A DNA stretch of 64,000 nucleotides, taken from IMG/VR virus record IMGVR_UViG_3300043449_002292, positions 1 to 64,000 of that record, one strand, 5' to 3'. Below the pieces are notes generated by a model. The model was not told where the DNA came from, made no database searches, and saw only the letters and a program-made list of their open reading frames with translations. Made by a program: the position numbers and the translations under genes. The stretch's first letter is position 1. Each line of letters starts with the position of its first letter. Positions 43,705 through 50,582 of the stretch are shown here, piece after piece. The DNA comes from a virus.

Positions 43705-46700
43705 TCACATGACCTTGATTTTCTTACCTTTTGTCGACAAACCGAAGTCGGAACGATCGACCTCAGCAACGCACAGCGTGTACGGCTCGAAACCAATCTT
43801 ACCGTCCCAATCCCACATGAACATCTTTTCCGTGTTTCCAGCCTCACCCATCACCTGAAGCATGAGGTAGGGCTTACCGTTCTTCGTCTTCTTCTCGACC
43901 GAGCTCACGACGACGAACCAGTAGATGTCAAGTCTCTCCCAGTTATCGATGGAGTAAACCTCCTTGTCCTTGAATTTCTGACGAAGTTCTGGGGAGATGA
44001 GGGAGACCGGATCCATCTTACCCGAGAGCTCGATCTGCATGAGAGCCATCTCACGACGAGTCCACTCGGGCATGCCCTCAGTCTCGACGAGGAGCTCACG
44101 GAAGCGCTTGACACCACGCTGCGGATCCTTCTTAGCCCATTTCTTGATGTCCTCCGCGTTCTCGATAAGAACATGATGCATCTGCTTCCAGGATGAGAAC
44201 TGCTTACCCTTACCGACAATGCCCATCGATTCGAACCCACCGGCTTTGATGAGAGCCTCAAGGGCCCGACGATTGAACTTCGAGGGTCGCCACTGACCGT
44301 CTTCCTTCCATAGCATCTCCTCGATGGACCTATACGGACGGCATGCCACGATCTCCTCGATCGCTGTCTCACCGACGCCCTTGATTGTGTTGAAGGACGG
44401 AATTAGGAGCTTACGCTCAGCATCGACGGACCATTGGTTCGTGGAGAGGTTGATATCGACGTTGCCGATATCATAGCCCATCTTCTTCACGTCGGAGATT
44501 GCCTGGGCACGGTCGTCCGGGTTTCCGATCATCGATTCCATGTAAGCGCAGAGCCACTCAGCCTCGTAGTATGTCAGGAGCCAGGCGCAGTAGTAGGAAT
44601 CGATCGCATAGGCGAGAGCGTGGGAGAGGTTGAAGCCGTAACCTGCGAAGAAGAGGATGTCGTCCCAGAGCTTCGAGGCCACCGACTCCTTGATCCCGTT
44701 CCCGACAGCGCCGTTGACGAAGCTGTCCTTCATCGCCTTCGCCTTCTTCATCGACTCTTCAGGGTTACCGCCCTGACGCTTCAGAATGTTCTTTCGGACC
44801 TTATCACACTCGGACTTCGGGAATCCTGCCACCACGTTGCAGAGCTGCATGAGCTGCTCCTGGAAGATGATGCAGCCGAATGTTGGCTCCAGCACCTGCT
44901 TGATGAGTGGGTGCTTGTAATCAATGTTACGCGGATTCGCCTTCGCCTCGAGGTAGAGCTTATCAACCTTCGCCGCTAGCGGACCTGGCCGGAAGACTGA
45001 AGTGAGTGTGGCGATGTCGATGATCGATCGTGGCTTCGCATTCTGGAAGAGACGCTGGGCACCCTTGCTGGTGAGCTGGAAGACACCCGGGGTGCGGGTC
45101 GTCGCCTCATGGTAGACGTTCTCATACACTCTCTGATCATCAAAATCGAGCACGTCGTTCGACATATACTTATCGAACCATGCCTTGACGTCCTTGAACT
45201 TCGGGTCCTTGAGGCCATGATGACGTTCAAGGATGAGCTCGATCGTTCGACGGATCATGCGCAGAGTTTCGAGCCCGAGGAGGTCGAACTTAACCCAACC
45301 AAGCATCTCGAGATGCTTGTAGTTCATGCCCTCGACCCAGGGGGTCTGCTGCTCGCCCTTCGCCATGATGAGTGGCATCCGCTCCTGGATACGTTCGGAG
45401 ATGATGACACCTCCGGCATGACGACCGAGGGCCTTATTCTGCCGGAAGAGAACCTTGATCGACTCGGAGACCTGCGGGTACTTGTCGATGAATTCCCGGA
45501 AACTCGGGCTGTGCTCGTAGCTCTCCTCGAACGTCAGGACGAAGAGGTTCTTGTCGTCGCCGACCTTGCGGGTCGCATCCATGACCTCCTTCTCCACGGT
45601 CTTCAGGGAGGCATTCACCTCCTCGAGCGGGATGTCGTACAGTCTCGAGATATCGCGAACGAGGGTCTTCAACTTGAAGGTGTTGTAGTTCGAGATTGGA
45701 ACGATGTTCTCACCGCCGAACTTCGAACGAAGGATCGCCAGGAGCTGATCGCGGTTCTCAACGTCAGTATCGATGTCAGGTAAACCCTCACGGTCCGGAG
45801 ACAGGAACCGCTCGAAGAGCAGACCATACTTGATTGGATCAACATCGGTGATCCCGAGCACGTAGCAGACGAGCGAGCCCGCACCGGAACCTCGACCAGG
45901 ACCGATGAACATCTCCTCCTTCGCAGCCGAGATGATCTCCTTCATCGTGAGGAAGTAGGAGGCGAAATCCTTCTGCTTGATAACATCGATCTCGTAGTCT
46001 GCACGCTCAACGTAGTCCTGACGGCCAGCGAGACCCTTCGCGGCAAGACCCGCCTTCACAGCATCAACAAGTGCCTCATTCGCGGTCTTACCCTTCGGGA
46101 TGACGTAACTCGGAAGCTTAACGGAGCGATCAGGCTGCACGTCACCGATCTCCTCATGGGCGAGATGCCAGGTGCGCTCGACAGCCTTACGGATGAGATC
46201 CTCCTGGCCATGGTAGAACGCTTCGGTCTGCCGGGATGTAAGGAACTCGTCCCAGACCTGGGACGCGTTCTTCGGGTAGAGCTCACACTTCAGCTGGTCC
46301 TTGCTCTTCGGGATTGAATCAGCCGAAAGCTCGGCGTAGTTGAGCCAACCGAGCTTCTTGTAGATCTCACGCTCACGCCAGTGCTCAGGGCGGGCGTAGT
46401 GGGAGTCGCAGGTGACGACAAGCTGATCCGTCATGCCCTGCCGCTGGGCAAACTCGATGAGAGCGCGGTTGACGATGTGCTGCGCCGGGAGCCGATTGAA
46501 CTGAAGCTCCAGCATCACGTTCTTCCGACCAACGGCCCACGCGAGGCCATCGAAGGAGTTACCGATGCGGTTGATGACGCGCTCCATCATCGATGGATCG
46601 TCGAGTAGTCGGCTGTTGAGACTGTCGAAGCTGTGTTCCTGCAGCTCACGGAAAACCTCAAAGGCAAGCGGACCACCGACGCAAGCAGTCGAGACGATGA

Positions 46701-47328
46701 AGTTGTCGTCCTCCTGTGCCTCCTTCAGCATCCGAAGATCGACACGCGGGAACTTGTAGAAACCCTCGGAGTATCCGCGGCTCACAAGACCGAAGAGTCG
46801 CTCGAGACCCTTGCTGTGTCGAGGTAGGACCACGAGATGGTGACGACGGTTGATCGGATTGAAGTGCTTTGTGGACTTCGTCTCGTCCTCATTCTCGATC
46901 GTGAGGGCCGAGTTATCGGTGTCGATGCCGATCGTCTCGTCATTCTCATCGGTTGTGGCAACAATGGGAGTCACCACATTCTCGGGCTTTACCTTCGCTT
47001 TCGCGTGGCTCTTGCGATCACGCTTGAGCTGCTGCCACTCATCGTACTCACCGCGCCAGGCATCGAGATCCGGGTGGATATACATCTCACAACCTGGGAT
47101 GAGCTTGAAGTCCTTCCCAGCCTTTCGCATCTTATCGACGTGCAGCCACGCATGACCGAACGAGTTCATGTGACCGTGGTTCGTCATCGACCAGCCGTCG
47201 AGGCCATTCTCCGCGCAGAAGTCGATGTGCTCCTGTGGAAGACCGAGTCCGTCGAACACGCTGAAGCCGTCATGGGAATGCAAGCCGAAGAACTTCTCCG
47301 GACGCTTCAATTCGCTTCCATCTGCCAT
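43705..47328 (-). CDS. dnaE: DNA polymerase III alpha subunit (DnaE-type), 1207 aa
   Basis: C-family polymerase. N-terminal PHP domain starts GLHSHDGFSVFDGL with NHGH where bacterial active sites have DHG, so its metal site may be altered; an 80-residue acidic/basic insertion follows GCEMYIHPD. Palm: FIGPGRGSGAGSLVCYVLG, LPDIDTDVENRDQLL (catalytic Asp pair) and VKFDLLGL (third Asp); then HAGGVII and GVFQLTSKGAQRLF. Start at ATG 47326-47328 with CAGGAGATAAA behind a GTGCAA promoter. Gives the phage its own replicative polymerase. Confidence 0.95.
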   Translation of the reverse strand: MADGSELKRPEKFFGLHSHDGFSVFDGLGLPQEHIDFCAENGLDGWSMTNHGHMNSFGHAWLHVDKMRKAGKDFKLIPGCEMYIHPDLDAWRGEYDEWQQLKRDRKSHAKAKVKPENVVTPIVATTDENDETIGIDTDNSALTIENEDETKSTKHFNPINRRHHLVVLPRHSKGLERLFGLVSRGYSEGFYKFPRVDLRMLKEAQEDDNFIVSTACVGGPLAFEVFRELQEHSFDSLNSRLLDDPSMMERVINRIGNSFDGLAWAVGRKNVMLELQFNRLPAQHIVNRALIEFAQRQGMTDQLVVTCDSHYARPEHWREREIYKKLGWLNYAELSADSIPKSKDQLKCELYPKNASQVWDEFLTSRQTEAFYHGQEDLIRKAVERTWHLAHEEIGDVQPDRSVKLPSYVIPKGKTANEALVDAVKAGLAAKGLAGRQDYVERADYEIDVIKQKDFASYFLTMKEIISAAKEEMFIGPGRGSGAGSLVCYVLGITDVDPIKYGLLFERFLSPDREGLPDIDTDVENRDQLLAILRSKFGGENIVPISNYNTFKLKTLVRDISRLYDIPLEEVNASLKTVEKEVMDATRKVGDDKNLFVLTFEESYEHSPSFREFIDKYPQVSESIKVLFRQNKALGRHAGGVIISERIQERMPLIMAKGEQQTPWVEGMNYKHLEMLGWVKFDLLGLETLRMIRRTIELILERHHGLKDPKFKDVKAWFDKYMSNDVLDFDDQRVYENVYHEATTRTPGVFQLTSKGAQRLFQNAKPRSIIDIATLTSVFRPGPLAAKVDKLYLEAKANPRNIDYKHPLIKQVLEPTFGCIIFQEQLMQLCNVVAGFPKSECDKVRKNILKRQGGNPEESMKKAKAMKDSFVNGAVGNGIKESVASKLWDDILFFAGYGFNLSHALAYAIDSYYCAWLLTYYEAEWLCAYMESMIGNPDDRAQAISDVKKMGYDIGNVDINLSTNQWSVDAERKLLIPSFNTIKGVGETAIEEIVACRPYRSIEEMLWKEDGQWRPSKFNRRALEALIKAGGFESMGIVGKGKQFSSWKQMHHVLIENAEDIKKWAKKDPQRGVKRFRELLVETEGMPEWTRREMALMQIELSGKMDPVSLISPELRQKFKDKEVYSIDNWERLDIYWFVVVSSVEKKTKNGKPYLMLQVMGEAGNTEKMFMWDWDGKIGFEPYTLCVAEVDRSDFGLSTKGKKIKVM

Positions 47329-47344
47329 TTTATCTCCTGGGTCA

Positions 47345-47373
47345 ACTATATCAGGACCCAGGATGGTTTGCAC
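47345..47373 (-). promoter_or_regulatory. GTGCAA-N17-TATAGT promoter of dnaE
   Basis: -35 GTGCAA 47368-47373, 17-base spacer, -10 TATAGT 47345-47350; dnaE ATG 16 bases downstream with ribosome site CAGGAG. Confidence 0.7.
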
Positions 47374-47387
47374 GAGTTACGAGTCGA

Positions 47388-47999
47388 CTAGAGATCGTCC
47401 TTTGGCGTGTCGTATCGATTCAGGACGACCATATTCTTGTAAAGATCCTCCCGAGCTTGCGCTCGTTGAGCGCGACCCAGTTGGATCCGCGCTTCCAGAT
47501 CTTTCTGATAATTTGGGTCATGCTTACGTGACAGTGCTGCGTGCCACTCGTCCGATGCGTCCCTCATGCGCTTCGAGTTCGCGGCGCGCTCTCGCTCGAG
47601 AGCCCGTTCCTCGGCGGCCTCTTTATTACGTTGTTTTTGCGCCTCAGCCTCTTTCTTCTTGGCGGAAGTTATCTTGGCTTGAGCCTCTGAATGATAATCC
47701 CTGATCGCTTTGGCCGCGGCGATTCTATATTCCTTTCTCTCCCTTGGGTTGCCGTTCCACTCACGTGGGAGATACTTCGCATCGTAGAGCCCTCTTTCAA
47801 ACTCGCCCAACCACTTTGCAGGATCCCAGCCTCTGTCCATCTTATCCCTCAGCTTCGGCCAAAGATCATTCTCTGTGGTAAAATGCTTCTCCGCCTTATC
47901 TTCACCCGACTTGAACCAATCGAAAAATCCTTCGTTCAGTCTGAGCTCGCGCGTGATCTCTTCACGAATAATCCGCTTGATTCTTGAATCATTTATCAT
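47388..47999 (-). CDS. Virion-block protein with IKRIIREE N-terminus, 203 aa
   Basis: MINDSRIKRIIREEITRELR followed by L-N-E/G is a clear copy of the shared helix with a (L/I)xE/G cleavage-like site at residues 21-24. The body is highly charged and helical (KKKEAEAQKQRNKEAAEERA), likely a long rod or scaffold-like coiled coil. Late motif ATATTTA 22 bases upstream. Confidence 0.7.
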   Translation of the reverse strand: MINDSRIKRIIREEITRELRLNEGFFDWFKSGEDKAEKHFTTENDLWPKLRDKMDRGWDPAKWLGEFERGLYDAKYLPREWNGNPRERKEYRIAAAKAIRDYHSEAQAKITSAKKKEAEAQKQRNKEAAEERALERERAANSKRMRDASDEWHAALSRKHDPNYQKDLEARIQLGRAQRAQAREDLYKNMVVLNRYDTPKDDL

Positions 48000-48021
48000 T
48001 GTGGGCTGACCTCACAAACGT

Positions 48022-48028
48022 TAAATAT
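48022..48028 (-). promoter_or_regulatory. Late-type motif ATATTTA
   Basis: ATATTTA 22 bases before the start at 47999. Confidence 0.55.
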
Positions 48029-48036
48029 CATCTGAA

Positions 48037-48456
48037 TCACAAAACGAACGTCAGCAAGGTATTTATCTTTTTCATTCTTTCGCGATGATATTCTCTTCTT
48101 TCAGAAGTCCAACTTGATTTGGACCGCTCAGACATTTGCGTCTTTCTTTCTTCGTTACCTTCCCAGTGACCTTTCACGATGTAACTGATTTTCTTCTTAA
48201 CATCTTCTCTTCTTGTTGGGTTCTTATCTCCAAGAAGATACTTTTGTTTGTTCTCTTCGTCAGACCAAAACTTCTTCTTGATCTCTGACATTGTTTGAGA
48301 AACAGGTCTAGTCTCGATTCCATGATGTTTCATCCATCTGCAAATCGTAGATACGCCTGTGTTGTTTTCAAGAGCTATTTCTTTTTGTGTCTTCCCAAGA
48401 TCGCAATATTCACGATGAAGCCACTCTTTATCGACCCAAGGACCCGATTTTCTCAT
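48037..48456 (-). CDS. Homing-endonuclease remnant: HTH plus NUMOD3-like, no nuclease domain, 139 aa
   Basis: DKEWLHREYCDLGKTQKEIA then STICRWMKHHGIETRPVSQ is the Hin/phage-type HTH found in homing endonucleases. YLLGDKNPTRREDVKKKIS and GHWEGNEERKTQMSERSKSS resemble NUMOD3 DNA-binding repeats (G..NP......KIS). No GIY-YIG or HNH catalytic motif follows. The coding sequence is visibly AT- and pyrimidine-rich against the genome, suggesting recent arrival. Start ATG 48454-48456 after GTAGGAG. Confidence 0.65.
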   Translation of the reverse strand: MRKSGPWVDKEWLHREYCDLGKTQKEIALENNTGVSTICRWMKHHGIETRPVSQTMSEIKKKFWSDEENKQKYLLGDKNPTRREDVKKKISYIVKGHWEGNEERKTQMSERSKSSWTSERREYHRERMKKINTLLTFVL

Positions 48457-48473
48457 TGAAACTCCTACGCTCA

Positions 48474-48480
48474 TAACTAT
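48474..48480 (-). promoter_or_regulatory. Late-type motif ATAGTTA
   Basis: ATAGTTA 17 bases before the start at 48456. Confidence 0.45.
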
Positions 48481-48490
48481 AGCGTGAGTC

Positions 48491-48583
48491 TCATCTTTCT
48501 AAGAAAAGCCTACCGTTGAGGTGATCCCCAGCGTCCTTGGCTGCCGCCCTGATGATCTCGATGTTTTCCTTCGATAGTGCCAT
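48491..48583 (-). CDS. Possible small protein, 30 aa
   Basis: ATG 48581-48583 follows TAGGAGATCTGC; the product begins MALSKENIEIIRAAAKDAG and ends LFLER. A TATAAT sits 15-20 bases upstream without GTGCAA. It fills a gap with no other gene. Support is the ribosome site and helix-like composition only. Confidence 0.42.
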   Translation of the reverse strand: MALSKENIEIIRAAAKDAGDHLNGRLFLER

Positions 48584-48636
48584 GCAGATCTCCTATCGGG
48601 GATTATAAGGAGCGACCGCCCCTCTTTTTAACCGCC

Positions 48637-48951
48637 TCAGCCCTTGCCGGGACGCTGACCACGGTGTTTCAGCTTCGACCTGGACATCTTCTCAGCCCGA
48701 TCCGTTGGCACTCCAGATGCCCTCAAGCGTGCAAGACGAACCTTCGTGAAATCGTCATCGGTCTCGTAAACCGCTCCCACGTCGAGCCCAGAATCATCGG
48801 AGCCCTCCCCACCTGGAATCATGGGTCTGTCAATGTCGTAACCGCCCTTCTCCTCCAGACCGTCATCCTGGACAATCAGTTTTTTACCGCGTTCGACGGA
48901 GGCAAGCTCCTCACGAATGATCCTTCTGAGCCGCGATTCGGTGATGCGCAT
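48637..48951 (-). CDS. Virion-block protein with LRRIIREE N-terminus, 104 aa
   Basis: MRITESRLRRIIREELASVE is a near-consensus copy of the shared helix (I-R-E/E). The middle is acidic and Gly/Asp-rich (GGEGSDDSGLD), the C-terminus basic (KLKHRGQRPGKG). Probably packaged. Late motif ATAGTTA 15 bases upstream. Confidence 0.7.
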   Translation of the reverse strand: MRITESRLRRIIREELASVERGKKLIVQDDGLEEKGGYDIDRPMIPGGEGSDDSGLDVGAVYETDDDFTKVRLARLRASGVPTDRAEKMSRSKLKHRGQRPGKG

Positions 48952-48966
48952 TCCCTCTCCTATCGC

Positions 48967-48973
48967 TAACTAT
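48967..48973 (-). promoter_or_regulatory. Late-type motif ATAGTTA
   Basis: ATAGTTA 15 bases before the start at 48951. Confidence 0.5.
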
Positions 48974-49713
48974 CTCATCCTGAGAGATCGTTCGGGGCGC
49001 TGACCAACTTTTCTCGTGGTACGGAAACGACGGGCCTCCGGCTCTGGGGGCAGAGAATATGAGTCAAGACCACCGATGAAGCCCGCGTCAACCCAGGCGA
49101 TGATGTCATCTACAAGGTTCGACGGCGTGCCCGACCACCCTGAGACACGTCCAACGTGGTCCAGTATCTCACGACGTTTGCCCTCACCCCACACCCACGC
49201 GGCGGTTCTTTTTATCTCCTGCATCCTCGTTTCAAGCTGCGTTGCAAGACGCTCCAACGACGTGACATGTTCTTCGATGGGAGCGTCCTCGACCTCAAGG
49301 TCAAGCTCAGCGGCGATCTCCATGAGACGACCGCCGTCTCCCTTCTGAAGTGCCTTGTGGGCGTCCCGGAACATCTTCGCCCTCTCAACCTGTTCACGTT
49401 CGCTGAGCTCTTCCCTGAGAAGGGCGTCAGGATGAGTTTTCGATGAGATCTTCCTGAAAAGCTTACGCTGCCATGTAGGCTGCTTGGGCGTCTCTTCCTG
49501 CTCCTCATCCGCTTTGGATATGGGATTTGACTCAGGCTGAGCCTGCTGTCTTTGAGGCATCAGGTCACCCGCTCGGGCTAGAAGCTCCATCACAGCGCGC
49601 TGAAGCTGCCATCCTCGACGATCGAATTCCTCCTCGAGATCATATAGTTCCTCTCGAAGGTAACCGATCTTCAGCGCAAGCTTTTTGAGCCGACGATCGC
49701 CAGATTGGCTCAC
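48970..49713 (-). CDS. J-domain-like protein, 247 aa
   Basis: Residues 80-115, WQRKLFRKISSKTHPDALLR then ERAKMFRDAHKALQKGD, carry the HPD tripeptide between two helices, the hallmark of J domains that stimulate Hsp70 ATPase. Flanked by an N-terminal coiled coil and a C-terminal helical domain. May recruit host DnaK for assembly or replication, alongside the phage GroEL. GTG start in a GTGA overlap with the upstream gene. Confidence 0.7.
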   Translation of the reverse strand: MSQSGDRRLKKLALKIGYLREELYDLEEEFDRRGWQLQRAVMELLARAGDLMPQRQQAQPESNPISKADEEQEETPKQPTWQRKLFRKISSKTHPDALLREELSEREQVERAKMFRDAHKALQKGDGGRLMEIAAELDLEVEDAPIEEHVTSLERLATQLETRMQEIKRTAAWVWGEGKRREILDHVGRVSGWSGTPSNLVDDIIAWVDAGFIGGLDSYSLPPEPEARRFRTTRKVGQRPERSLRMR

Positions 49714-49967
49714 CTCTTATCCAGCTCTCGGATCCAAGCTAAAACTTTAGGATCGAGCAAAGAGGCTGGCCACGCCCAAAATCTCTTGATCTCCCGTGCA
49801 TGGTGTCGTGTGAGCGCGACACAATCATTCTTAGCGTCTTTCACCCGCGTCGAGTCATGTGCAACCTTGAGCTCAGATACCCTAAACAAGTGATAGGAAA
49901 CACTCAGAATCGCGCCCAGCGTGTATGTTACCGCAGTAGCAATGAGAATATCAGAACCTAGCATCAT
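49710..49967 (-). CDS. Small membrane protein, 85 aa
   Basis: One N-terminal transmembrane helix (residues 4-27, GSDILIATAVTYTLGAILSV) and a basic cytoplasmic or periplasmic tail (LTRHHAREIKRFWAWP). ATG with GAGGTGAG; late motif ATACTTA 13 bases upstream. A lysis or membrane-injection role is possible; no family recognised. Confidence 0.68.
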   Translation of the reverse strand: MMLGSDILIATAVTYTLGAILSVSYHLFRVSELKVAHDSTRVKDAKNDCVALTRHHAREIKRFWAWPASLLDPKVLAWIRELDKR

Positions 49968-49979
49968 CTCACCTCGATG

Positions 49980-50489
49980 CTAAGTATTTCCACCCTCACG
50001 ATCTTGCTTCAAGCTTTTTGCGTTCCTCTTCGTTGCGACGGTCTCTGGTCGATCACCGACGGAGCGTCGACTCTCCGGATTTTCTGTATTCGCGAGAATT
50101 TCGATCCGCGCCAGCTCCTGAATCCTCAGGTTTCCCGTATCACGAACGGCCTCGAGCGCCCGACGCATCCCGTCCTGTGTAGCAGTGAGCCTGATCAGCT
50201 CGTGCTCAGAGCTACGCTGAGAAGATTGCAGTGAGGAGATGAGGGAGGTCAGAAATTCCTTTACTCGGGCTAGTTTTTGATCTGGTGGAGCATCATCGCT
50301 GCTGATCTCAGTGAGCAATTCGTTCATCAGATTGGACATCTCATTTATCACTGTCGATGTCGCGGCGTTGGAGATTCTGCGCTCCTCTATCGTTGCCTGA
50401 TTCATCTCTAGCTTGGAGATGAGCTCATTCGCAAGTTTAACAATTTCTTGCGAGACATTCGAAATTCTATCGAACTCTTCCTGCGTCAT
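49980..50489 (-). CDS. Hypothetical helical protein, 169 aa
   Basis: Start at ATG 50487-50489 (MTQEEFDRISNVSQEIVKLA); an upstream open extension lacks signals. Entirely helical with heptads (INEMSNLMNELLTEISSDDA), ending in a basic tail. ATAAAATTG just upstream resembles the element before 29197. Lies downstream of a strong terminator. Function unknown. Confidence 0.66.
   Translation of the reverse strand: MTQEEFDRISNVSQEIVKLANELISKLEMNQATIEERRISNAATSTVINEMSNLMNELLTEISSDDAPPDQKLARVKEFLTSLISSLQSSQRSSEHELIRLTATQDGMRRALEAVRDTGNLRIQELARIEILANTENPESRRSVGDRPETVATKRNAKSLKQDREGGNT
49981..49987 (-). promoter_or_regulatory. Late-type motif ATACTTA
   Basis: ATACTTA 13 bases before the start at 49967, overlapping the end of the upstream gene. 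Confidence 0.45.
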
Positions 50490-50492
50490 GAT

Positions 50493-50501
50493 CAATTTTA
50501 T
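50493..50501 (-). promoter_or_regulatory. ATAAAATTG late-like element
   Basis: ATAAAATTG then ATC-ATG; matches the layout of TATAAATTA before 29197 and falls just after the terminator. Confidence 0.35.
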
Positions 50502-50514
50502 CGAGATGTGGAGC

Positions 50515-50556
50515 AGGTAAAAAGAAAAGGGGGTGGTCCCTTGCGAGACCACCCCC
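50515..50556 (-). terminator. Rho-independent terminator of the tail-fibre gene
   Basis: On the minus strand: 10-base stem GGGGGTGGTC / GACCACCCCC (loop 8) followed by TTTTCTTTTT, 27 bases after the stop at 50583. Confidence 0.88.
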
Positions 50557-50582
50557 AGCTTGACCCTACGGGTCAGAAGCTA

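Noticed and set aside
43441-44196. 251-codon plus-strand open frame opposite the glycosyltransferase and dnaE
   Set aside because: Antisense shadow of two well-supported genes; no start signal or recognisable domain.
38281-47328. A bacterial chromosome origin for this window
   Set aside because: DnaE, RNR, Tdk and GroEL could suggest it, but gene density, overlaps, fibre genes, endolysin and phage promoters point to a virus.
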